Positions 42,822 through 52,700 of a stretch of 64,000 nucleotides of DNA are shown here, piece by piece (within the stretch, counting starts at the first letter, position 1; each line of letters opens with the position of its first letter). The notes under the pieces are model-generated. The model searched no databases, was not told the origin of the DNA, and saw only the letters and a list, made by a program, of their open reading frames with translations. The DNA lies in NCBI GenBank assembly GCA_947474365.1, contig CANJIU010000006.1, positions 1-64,000 on the forward strand. Direction: 5' to 3'. Position numbers and translations under genes: made by a program. This DNA comes from Opitutia bacterium (GTDB lineage: Bacteria; Verrucomicrobiota; Verrucomicrobiia; Opitutales; Opitutaceae).

Positions 42822-44108
42822 ATGAAGATCACTGAAATGCACATCACGCCGATCGCGCTCGGCGATCCGCCGCTGCTCAACGCCGCGGGGCTGCACGCCC
42901 CGTATTGCCTGCGCACGGTCGTCGAATTGAAGACCGACAACGGGCTCACCGGCCTGGCCGAGGTCCCGGGTAGCGTTGCGGTTGATCAGGCGCTCGCCGT
43001 GGTGCGCGAAATCGTAATCGGTTCCGATCCCCTCAACTGGAACGCCCTGCGCGCCCGGCTGGCCGAGCGGTGTGCGCCGGAATTGTCAGTCGCGCGCGGC
43101 GACAAGCCGTGGGACGGCCGTACCCGGGTGCAGGTTTACAGCGCCCTCGATGTCGCCTGCCTCGACCTCCAGGGCAAGGCCTACGGGGTGCAGGTGGCGA
43201 CACTGCTCGGCGGCATCGTCCGCGAGCGCGTGCCGTATTCCGCGTACCTGTTCTATAAATACGAGGGCGCGGGCGGCGATCTCGCCTTTGGCACCGATCC
43301 GAACGCCACCGGCTGGGCGGCAGCCCGGCAAAAGGCGGCCCTCGATCCGGACGGGGTTGTGGCGCAGGCGGTGGCGATGGTGGGCGAGTTCGGCTTTGAG
43401 TCGATCAAGTTGAAGGGCGGTTGCTTCGAGCCCGCGCAGGAGGTCGCGGCGATGAAGGCGCTGCACCGGCATTTCGGGCCCGGCGTGCCGCTGCGGCTGG
43501 ATCCCAATGCGCTCTGGACGGTCGACACGTCGATCAAGTACGGCCGCGAGATGGAGGGTATCCTCGAATACCTCGAGGACCCGTGCCGGTCGCAGGAGGG
43601 TATGGCGGCGGTGCGCAAGGCGCTGAAAACGCCGTTGGCGACGAACATGTGCACGACCTCGTTCGACGATCTGCCGGGCAGCGTGCGCACGGGCTCCGAG
43701 GACATCATCCTCACCGATCACCATTTTTGGGGCGGCCTGCATTCGTCGATGGAATTGGCGGCGCATTGTCGCGTGTTCGGGCGCGGCGTTTCCATGCATT
43801 CCAACAATCATGCGGGCATCTCGCTCGCGGCGATGACCCATCTCGGGGCGGCGATGCCGAATCTCACCTATGCGCTCGACACGCATTACCCGTGGCAGTG
43901 GGAGGAAATCATTGTCGGTGGCCGGACCCGGGTCGAAGGGGGCTGCGTGACGTTGCCCAAGGGGCCAGGGCTCGGGGTCGAGTTGGACCGCGCCGCTCTC
44001 GCCCGCGCCCACGCGACGTACCTGCGGGTGGGGCTGAAGGAGCGGAACGACGAAATTGAGATGCAGAAGAAAGTGCCGGGCTGGAAATTCTCCCAGACCC
44101 GGTGGTAA
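42822..44108 (+). CDS. gudD: D-glucarate dehydratase
   Basis: A 428-residue enolase-superfamily enzyme of the glucarate dehydratase subgroup, which dehydrates D-glucarate (and L-idarate) to 5-keto-4-deoxy-glucarate. The match is strong along its length: LLNAAGLHAPYCLRTVVELK, then the KxK acid/base motif at residues 196-198 (SIKLKGG). Metal ligands lie in LRLDPNALW, EYLEDPC and ATNMCTT, and the DHHFWGG and MHSNNHAGISLA motifs follow. The start ATG is 7 bp after a terminator, an odd arrangement that leaves little room for a separate promoter. The product is the substrate of the aldolase gene just upstream. Confidence 0.92.
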   Translation: MKITEMHITPIALGDPPLLNAAGLHAPYCLRTVVELKTDNGLTGLAEVPGSVAVDQALAVVREIVIGSDPLNWNALRARLAERCAPELSVARGDKPWDGRTRVQVYSALDVACLDLQGKAYGVQVATLLGGIVRERVPYSAYLFYKYEGAGGDLAFGTDPNATGWAAARQKAALDPDGVVAQAVAMVGEFGFESIKLKGGCFEPAQEVAAMKALHRHFGPGVPLRLDPNALWTVDTSIKYGREMEGILEYLEDPCRSQEGMAAVRKALKTPLATNMCTTSFDDLPGSVRTGSEDIILTDHHFWGGLHSSMELAAHCRVFGRGVSMHSNNHAGISLAAMTHLGAAMPNLTYALDTHYPWQWEEIIVGGRTRVEGGCVTLPKGPGLGVELDRAALARAHATYLRVGLKERNDEIEMQKKVPGWKFSQTRW

Positions 44109-44125
44109 TTGGATTTTCAAATACT

Positions 44126-44899
44126 ATGACACCGATGGTTCAACGTCTCGCAGGAAAGCATGCGCTCGTCACGGGCGGCGGATCTGGGATCGGCCGCGCC
44201 ATCGCCCGCCGTCTCGCTGGTGAGGGGGCGCAGGTGACGATTCTTGAGTTCAAGACCGAGGCGGGCGAGTCCACCGCTGCGGAAATTCGCGCGGCCGGCG
44301 GCGCGGCGTCGGTGATCGCGGCGGATGTTTCGAACACGGAGTCGATGCGCGCGGCGTTTGCGTCGGTGGAGAAACTCAACGTGCTCGTGAACAACGCGGG
44401 CATCGCCCATGTCGGCAACGTGCTGAACACGACCCCTGATGATCTCGACCGGATTTACGGCGTGAACGTCAAAGGGGTCTATCATGGCCTGCATTTCGGC
44501 GTGCCAAAGCTGCTGGCGGCGGGGGGCGGCGCGATTGTGAACATGGCTTCGATCATCTCGAAGGTTGGTCTCGCGGATCGGTTTGCCTACGGGATGAGCA
44601 AGGGCGCGGTGCTGACGATGACGCTGTCGATCGCGCGTGACTTCATCGACCGTGGAATTCGCTGCAACTGCGTCTGTCCGGCCCGGGTGCACACGCCGTT
44701 CGTCGACGGTTTCATCGCGAAGAATTATCCGGGAAAAGAGGCGGAGATGTTTGCGAAACTGTCCGCGGCGCAGCCGATCGGCCGCATGGGTGAACCCGAC
44801 GAGATCGCGTCGCTCGTGGCGTTCCTGTGTTCGGATGAGGCCGGTTTCATCACCGGCTCGGCCTACGACATCGACGGCGGCACGACGCTCCTGCGTTGA
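44126..44899 (+). CDS. Short-chain dehydrogenase/reductase
   Basis: A 257-residue classical SDR. The Rossmann glycine motif is TGGGSGIGRAIA, NNAG is present, and the catalytic residues are the Ser in NMASIIS and the YGMSK pair. The C-terminal segment GSAYDIDGGTTLLR is typical. Starts at 44126 and 44135 are both possible. It follows the glucarate dehydratase by 17 bp and is probably cotranscribed. It could oxidise or reduce a sugar acid or a uronate, but the exact substrate is open. Confidence 0.88.
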   Translation: MTPMVQRLAGKHALVTGGGSGIGRAIARRLAGEGAQVTILEFKTEAGESTAAEIRAAGGAASVIAADVSNTESMRAAFASVEKLNVLVNNAGIAHVGNVLNTTPDDLDRIYGVNVKGVYHGLHFGVPKLLAAGGGAIVNMASIISKVGLADRFAYGMSKGAVLTMTLSIARDFIDRGIRCNCVCPARVHTPFVDGFIAKNYPGKEAEMFAKLSAAQPIGRMGEPDEIASLVAFLCSDEAGFITGSAYDIDGGTTLLR

Positions 44900-44914
44900 G
44901 CGTCGGCGGACGGC

Positions 44915-46528
44915 TCAGCTTTTCTTCCGGCGTAACGCCGCGATGACCACGACCCCCAGACCGCCGATCAGCAGCGCCCAGGTCGACGGTTCTGGCACGG
45001 GATCGAAGTTTGAAAGCACGAGGTTGGAACCGCTGTAGGTGACGAGAAACGAGCCTTGCCCGAAGTTGCTCATCAGCCGAGTGCCGCTGGCGACATTGGC
45101 GAATGAGCCGCTGATCGAAGAAGCCGAGAGAAGCGTGAACGTGTCAGTCGGCAGCATCGTCTGCCGCGCCCCGTTCACGAAGTTGATTGCGAGCGTGCCA
45201 CCCAGCGTGGCGGTGCCGCTGACGCTGAGAAAATCGTACGTCGCGCCCTGGGTCGTGCCGCCGATGTCGAACGAAAGAACGGAATTCGCCATCAGGTTCA
45301 GTTTGCCGTTCACGGTCAGCGTGCCGAGGACGTTGCCCGGTGACATAAAGGCATCGTTGGACACGTCGGCGATGACGGTGCCGCCGCCGGTCAGCGTGCC
45401 GCTGGCGAAATTCAAGCCGAGGTCAAAGCGAGCGGTCGCGCCGGACGAGACGAGGAGCGAGCCACCTCCCTGGGTGAAGGCATTGGTGAATTGGACCGCG
45501 CCGGCATTGATCATGATATTGCCGGTGTTGGTGAATGGAACGGAAATTCGGGTGTTGCTGGACGACGTCTTCGAGTACGTGCCGGCGTTGGTGAAGGTGA
45601 AGCTGCCACCGGTCGAATTGGTGATGAGGTTGTCGGTGACCCCGGTGGTCGCGTCGACAAACGTGGAGCCGGCGCTGTTGATGAACTTGCCGCCATTGCC
45701 CGATTGCAGCGCGCCGCCGCCATTCCAAGTGAACGTTCCCTGATTGCGGATCGTGTGCTCGCTAAACTCGTGGGCATTGCTCCCTGACGCGATGATTTGT
45801 CCGCCGACGCCGATGATCAATTCGCCCGTTCCGGCGAAAATTCCGCTTCCCCACGTGGAGGATGTGCTCGTCAGCGTGAGGTTGCCGGTGCCGTTGATTG
45901 TGCCGCCGTTGAAGGTGAGGTTGTCGATCGAGGCCGCGGAGTTAAGCGTCGCCACTCCCGCCGCCACGGTCGCGGAGTAGTGCACGACGCCGTTGTTGTT
46001 GGGGACCGCGACCGGGCCCCATTGGCTGCTATCCGTCCATGATCCGGTGCCATCGTTCCAGCTGAGAAAGGTGGACGCGGCCGGAAGTGAGACGGCGGGC
46101 GGCACCACGGTGGTGGGAGCTCCGCCGGTTCCGTCGCGGGCCAGAAGCGACGAGGTGAGCGTCTGTGCTCCGGAGGTGTTGGCCGCGTAGGCGGCGACGA
46201 AGGTGAACGTGGCGGTGCCGGCCGGCGGATTGATGAACGCCCACTCAAGCAAACCGGTGCGGCCGGCGCTCGGCGCGATGGCCGGCTCGGCGGGCGACGT
46301 TCCTGGGACACTTGTGCCGGAAACGTAGCTCCAACCCGTGGGGAGCGCGATGGAGAATCCGAGTGTCGACGGAGTGGTTGGATAGGTGATCGCCGCCGTA
46401 AAAGTGACATTGCCGCCGGCCGAATTGAGCATCGTCGTGCTCGGCGTGAGCACAAGTGTCTGCGCCGTCGCCAGGGTGGCGATCAACACAAACAAACAAC
46501 AAAGACGGTTTGGCCGTAGGGACGCCAT
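44915..46528 (-). CDS. PEP-CTERM sorted autotransporter-type repeat protein
   Basis: A 537-residue secreted protein. The ATG at 46528 starts a signal peptide (LCCLFVLIATLATAQT). Residues about 30-135 look like an Ig-like/cohesin-type sandwich. About 155-480 are Gly/Thr/Ser/Asn-rich repeats of the autotransporter-associated beta-helix kind (GVATLNSAASIDNLTFNGG, GTLTVNGKLNLM). The C-terminus is a textbook PEP-CTERM signal: VPEPSTWALL, a hydrophobic helix and RRKKS, which targets the protein to exosortase for sorting to the surface or exopolysaccharide. It is convergent with the SDR (15 bp) and divergent from the giant gene. Confidence 0.88.
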   Translation of the reverse strand: MASLRPNRLCCLFVLIATLATAQTLVLTPSTTMLNSAGGNVTFTAAITYPTTPSTLGFSIALPTGWSYVSGTSVPGTSPAEPAIAPSAGRTGLLEWAFINPPAGTATFTFVAAYAANTSGAQTLTSSLLARDGTGGAPTTVVPPAVSLPAASTFLSWNDGTGSWTDSSQWGPVAVPNNNGVVHYSATVAAGVATLNSAASIDNLTFNGGTINGTGNLTLTSTSSTWGSGIFAGTGELIIGVGGQIIASGSNAHEFSEHTIRNQGTFTWNGGGALQSGNGGKFINSAGSTFVDATTGVTDNLITNSTGGSFTFTNAGTYSKTSSSNTRISVPFTNTGNIMINAGAVQFTNAFTQGGGSLLVSSGATARFDLGLNFASGTLTGGGTVIADVSNDAFMSPGNVLGTLTVNGKLNLMANSVLSFDIGGTTQGATYDFLSVSGTATLGGTLAINFVNGARQTMLPTDTFTLLSASSISGSFANVASGTRLMSNFGQGSFLVTYSGSNLVLSNFDPVPEPSTWALLIGGLGVVVIAALRRKKS

Positions 46529-46733
46529 CACGGTTGTGGTTAACAATTATCGCGTGCGCCTCAAGGAGTAATCTCAACTTTCAACGGGATTGATGTCCGG
46601 TCGTTCCAGGCCGATTTCCGTCTCGCAACCCAGAACGTCGGATTCAATCTCCTGCTTCCGTCCTTCTGTTTTCCGGCTTGGGACTTCCCCTCCCGTCGGA
46701 GCTGATTCCATACGTAGTTACTCTCATTCTGCC

Positions 46734-49700
46734 ATGCTCGTTTCACTTGTAGCGAATCATATCACGATTTTCGGCGGTTTCTCCCGGTCTCGTTGGTGGC
46801 GATTGAGCGCTCGCTGCAACTTCGTGCCGCGAGGCCCCAGTTTGGTTGCCATCGCGGTCCTGCTCGCCTCGGCGCTCTTCGCTCCCGTCGTCTGCGCCGC
46901 GGTAAACTTGTCGCCGACGGTTGCTTTGACTGCACCCGTGAGCGGTGCGGTCGTTCCGGTTAACTCCGCCACCACGCTCACCGCCACGGCCACCGATTCG
47001 GACGGAACGATCGTCAGCGTCCAATTTCTCGTGAACTCGGTTTCCGTTGGTACGGTCACGACGGCACCGTACGCGGTATCGTGGACGCCGGCCTCGACCG
47101 GCACCTACTCGGTGACGGTGATCGCGACTGACGATCTCGGCGCGACCGCAACGAGCGCAGCGGCTTCGGTCACCGCAACGACGCAGCCGATCTTCGGGAG
47201 TTTTTCCCCGGGCGTCCTGGGCTCTGGAGCGCCGGTGACGATCACCGGTGCCAATTTCACCGGAGTGACCGCTGTGAAATTCAACAACGTCAACGCCACC
47301 AGCTTCACCGTCGACTCGATCACACAAATCACGGCGATTGTTCCGTCCGGGGTGACGGCGGGCGCGGTCAGCGTGACGACCGGCACCGGGACTGCGACGA
47401 GTGGAACCAACTACACCACGACCTCGTCGCCAATCATCACGGCGATCAGCCCGACCAGCGGACCCGTGGGACGTGTGGTCACGATCTATGGCGGGAACTT
47501 CGGGACGATTAGTAATTCCAGCACCCCCCAGGTTTCCTTCAACGGGGTAACGGCGACCGCGCAACGCCAGAGTGTGTCCGGTGGTTTTCGGGTGGTCGTG
47601 CCGACAGGGGCAACCTCCGGGCCAATCACGGTGACCGTTTCGGGCGTAGGTTCAGTCGCTAGTTCAACGTTTACCGTCCTCACCGGCGGCACGGCGCCGG
47701 CAAACGACGATTTTGCCAACGCACAGGTGATCTCCGGAGCGACCGGGGTTGCCACCGGCAACAATGCCTTTGCCACGAAACAAACCGGTGAGCCCTCCCA
47801 CGGAACGACCGGCGGAACGTCCGTATGGTTCAGCTGGGTTGCGCCCTCAAGCGGGGCGTTTCTGTTCGACCAGACTGGCTCGGAATTTGGCGCCTATGTT
47901 GCCGTTTATACGGGGACGGCGGTGAATGCGCTCACGCAAGTGGTCACGGGGGATCAGCCAAATTCGTTCACCTTTAATTATAGTCCGGCCGCATTTCTCG
48001 CCCAAGCGGGAGTCACGTACTATCTTGCAGTGGACGGCTTCAGTGCGACGAGCGGCGCCCTCAAGCTGAGCTGGTCTCCGCTCGCCGCCCCGACGATCAC
48101 ATCGTTTACTCCCACGTCGGCCTACGCGGGGCAATCCGTGACGATCCAAGGATCCGGTTTCACGCCGCGCGCCACCGTGACCGTGGCGGGTGTGACGGCC
48201 GTTGCGTCGCTGACGTCCGCCACGACGATGACGATTTCGCAGGTGCCGAGCGTAACGACAGCCGGCCCCGTGGTTGTGACCACAGTTGCTGGAACCGCGA
48301 CGAGCGCGGCAAATTTCACCGTGCCAGCAGTGCCGACGGGAGGTGGACGGGCGTTGGCCAACGAGTCGGTACTCGGAAATGTGGGGGCTTCGCCGATTCT
48401 GGCCAATTTCAGTGTCGAGGGTTCCGTCGCCAAAACCGTGCTAGTGCGGGCGGTGGGGCCCAGGCTCGGCGACTTCGGAATCACCGGGTTCCTCGCGGAT
48501 CCAAAACTCGAAGTCTACGACGGGCAGGGCGTGCTGATCGCACAGAATGATGATTGGGGCGGTGGGACCACCCTCAGCACCGCGTTTGCCAATGTGGGAG
48601 CCTTTTCTCTGGTGAGCGGCAGCAAGGACGCGGCGGCGCTCGTGACGGCCAATCCCGGCACGTACACTTTCAAGGTCAGCGGCGTGGGCGGAGCAACAGG
48701 GAGCGCTTTGATTGAGATCTACGATACTGACTCCGGCTTACGGATCCCTTATCTCTCGTTTCGACGTTCGCTGGCCTTCAGCGGCGACACCACCACCGCT
48801 GGTATTTTTGTCAGTGGCTCGGCGCCGCAGCGGTTGTTGATCCGGGGGATCGGCCCGGCGCTGGCGGCGAGTGGAGTGTCGGGCACGCTCGGCAATCCGG
48901 CTCTGGCGTTGTTCGGCAATGGAGGAGCGCAACTGGCTTCCAACGACAATTGGGGCACCGCCGCGACCCAACCGACGCTCGCCGCGGCGACTGCGACCGC
49001 CGGATTGATTCCTCTCGCCGACGGTAGCAATGACGCCGCCATGTTGGTCGATATCGCGCCCGGCAGTTACACGGTCCGGCTCTCGGGAACCGGTGGAACC
49101 ACGGGCATCGGCCTGATCGAAATCGCCCAAATCGACAGCGCCCGCTCGGCTTCGTTTGCGCCCGCTCTGATCGTGCCGCCCCAGCCCGCCACGTTTGTGG
49201 CCGGAGGCTCGGTTACACTGGGCGCGACGGCCGTGGGATCGCCTCAACCGACTTATCAATGGAGGAAGGCGGGGGTTGCGATTAGCGGTGCGACCAATTC
49301 GTCCTACGCCGCGTCGGTGGCCGGGGCCTACTCCGTCGTGATGTCGAATACGGCAGGCACGACGACCAGCGCGGACTACATTGTCACCTCGTTTGGCGCT
49401 GGCGTCGACGCATTCGCCAATGCGACGGTCCTGACCGGCGCGACAACCACGAGCACCGCAAACAACGTCTCGGCCACGAAGGAATCGGGCGAGCCAAACC
49501 ATGCGGGCGACGCTGGCGGCAAGTCTGTCTGGTGGACGTGGACCGCGCCGGCCAACGCCCGAGTGACGATTGAGACCACCGGCAGCGCCTTCACGACGTT
49601 GCTCGGTGTTTACACGGGGACGTCGCCGGGTGCGCTTGCGACGGTGGCGAGCAGCAACGGTTTCGGCGGCTCCGGCACCAGCAAGGTGACCTTTGATGCG

Positions 49701-52700
49701 GTCGCGGGGACAACCTACAAGATTGCGGTCGACGGCTACGGAGGGGCGAGTGGCGACATTATGCTGGGGCTGGGCTACAGCTACGCGTTTTCGACGTATG
49801 CGGGCGAAACTGGATACGGTAACTCAGACGGTCCGGCCGGCCTAGCGCGCTTTGACCACCCCTGGAGCGTCGCAGTCGATGGCAGCGGCAACCTCTTTGT
49901 CGCCGATACCGCCAACCACACGATCCGCAAGATTGCTCCGGACGGAAACGTCACGACTTATGCCGGTGCCGCGGGAGTGAGCGGCAGCATCGACGGGACA
50001 GGCTCGTCCGCGCGCTTCAAGTCGCCCCAGGGTGTCGCGGTGGACGCGAGTGGGAATGTCTACGTCGGAGACGCGGGCAACTACACCGTCCGGAAGATCG
50101 CCCCGGGTGGAGTGGTTTCCACTCTGGCGGGCGGGGTCGGTCTCACGGGGAGTACGGATGCCACCGGCCTCGATGCCCGCTTCAACGCGCCGTTTGGCGT
50201 CGCGGTCGACGGGAGTGGCAACGTCTACGTCGCCGATGTATTCAATAGCACGATTCGGAAGATCAACGGCGTGACCCGGGGCGTGACCACGCTGGCGGGG
50301 ACGGCCGGGTCGAGCGGCAGCACGGACGCCACGGGCGCGGCCGCCCGGTTTTCATATCCGGCTGGCGTGGCCGTTGACGGAGGCGGCAATGTTTATGTGG
50401 CCGATCTCGCCAATAACACGATTCGCAAGGTCACGGCGGGCGGGGTCGTGACCACGCTGGCCGGACTGGCGCAGACCAATGGCAGCGTGGACGGGACCGC
50501 GGGTGCCGCGCGTTTCGGTCCGTCGTACGGAGTGGCGGTGGATGCGGGGGGAACAGTCTATGTCGCCGACACCTTTAGCCGGACGATTCGCCAGATAACT
50601 TCGGGCGGTGTCGTGACCACGCTAGCTGGAACCGCGGGGCAGCAGGGAGGGGCGGACGGCAGCGGCGCCGCAGCGAGATTTGATCTGCCCCATGGAGTGG
50701 CGGTCGACGGCAGTGGCAATGTCTACGTTGCCGACACGGGAAACGGAAAAATTCGCAAAATCACCCCGGCGGGAGTCGTCACCACGGTGGCGGGGCCATC
50801 CCTCACGATGGGCAGTGTCGATGCCGTCGGCATCGCGGCGCGGTTTAACTCTCCGCATGGGGCCGCCGTCGACGCGGCCGGAAACCTCTATGTCGCCGAT
50901 TCATCCAATCACACGATCCGAAAAATCGCCCCGGGCGGGATCGTGACGACCCTGGCCGGTTTGGCGGGGTCCAGCGGATCGGCGGACGGTGCCGGGACCT
51001 CCGCGCGATTCAGCACGCCGTTTGGCGTGGCGGTGGACAGCGTGGGCAATGTCTATGTCGGAGATCGCGGGAATCAGACGATCCGCAAGATCACGCCGGC
51101 CGGGGGCGTTACGACCCTTGCCGGTCTCGCCGGTAATTCTGGAAGTACAGACGGCACCGGAACTGCGGCGCGGTTTTCCGGCCCGAGCGGTGTGGCGGTG
51201 GATTCCGCGGGGAACGTGTACGTCGCGGATACGTTAAATCGAACGGTCCGCAAGGTCACCTCGTCGGGTGTCGTTACGACGCTCGCCGGACTGGCCGGCA
51301 GCTCCGGAACAGCCGACGGTCTGGGCGGCGTTGCGCGCTTCGATACGCCGGTGGCGCTGGCGGTTGATGCCGGTGGCAACGTCTATGTGGCCGACCTGAC
51401 CAAGAACACGGTGCGCAAGGTCACTCCCGCCGGGTTGGTGACGACGTTCGCGGGAATTTCCGGACCGAATGGAGGGACGACAGACGGCCTGCCGGGGACC
51501 GCCCAGCTCTCGTTGCCGGCGGGGCTGGCGGTGGACGGCGCCGGCAACGTCTACGTGGCCGAACTTTTTTCCACCGTCCGGAAAATCTCCCCGGCGGGTT
51601 TGGTGACTTCGTTGGGCATGTATGGAAATCTCGCAAACGAACAAATCGGGCCGTACACGGCCGGTCGTTTCGTCGAGCCGGCCGGAATCGCGGTGGATGC
51701 GAGCGGTGGTCTTTTCCTGGTCGAGCTGAGCAATCACGCTATTCGCAGGGGCGCCCCGGCGATCGCGACCCTTCCCGTAATCAGCGCGCAGCCGGTGATT
51801 CAGTCCGTGGCGCTTGGCGATGGTGTCTCGGTTTCGGTGGCGGCAAGCAGCGCGACCGCGATGACCTACCAATGGCGATTCAACGGAAACGCTTTGTCCG
51901 ATGGATCGAAGTACTCCGGGGCGGCAACCTCGACGCTTACGATTACAAACGTTCAACCGGGAGACGCGGGCTCCTATTCGGTCGTCGTGACGAACGGGAG
52001 CGGCCCAATCACGAGTGCCAACGCCACGCTCGCCCTCCGTGGTCTCGGGACGACGGGTTCCCAGTTCGCCGCGGTCGGGCAAGGCGGTGTCATCCTCACC
52101 AGCCCTGACGGTCTCGCGTGGACGAGCCGTGCATCAGGATCGGTGAAACGGCTGCGCGCGGCGACGGCGACGGGCAATCTCTTCGTCGTGGTCGGTGAGG
52201 CGGGTACGATCCTGACCAGCCCGGATGGAGTGACGTGGGCCCCGCAAACGTCGTCGACGACCGAAAACCTGCGCGGCGTCACGGCCGGGCCGAATCAGTT
52301 CGTTGCGGTCGGCGGCACCGCCTCGTCGCTGGTGCTCACGAGTGCCGACGGAGTGACGTGGACATCGGCAATCGTCCCCGCTCTCGGTACGTTGCGCGGC
52401 GTGACCTTTGCCAACGGACTCTTTGTGGCCGTAGGCAAGTCGGGCACGATTTTTACGAGTGTCGACGGCAAGACCTGGATCAGCCAATCCTCCGGTACGA
52501 CGGTGCGGCTCGACGGTGTGATGTGGACGGGAAGTCAGTTTGTGATTCTCACCGAGACGGGCGGCGTCCTTTCCAGCACCGATGGGATCGCCTGGACCGC
52601 GAACACCAGCACCCCTCCGGCGTGGGCCGAGGCGCTCACCTGGAGCAATACCCGCTATGTTGTCGTGGGGGCGGACGGCCAAATCGCGACGAGCCCCAGC

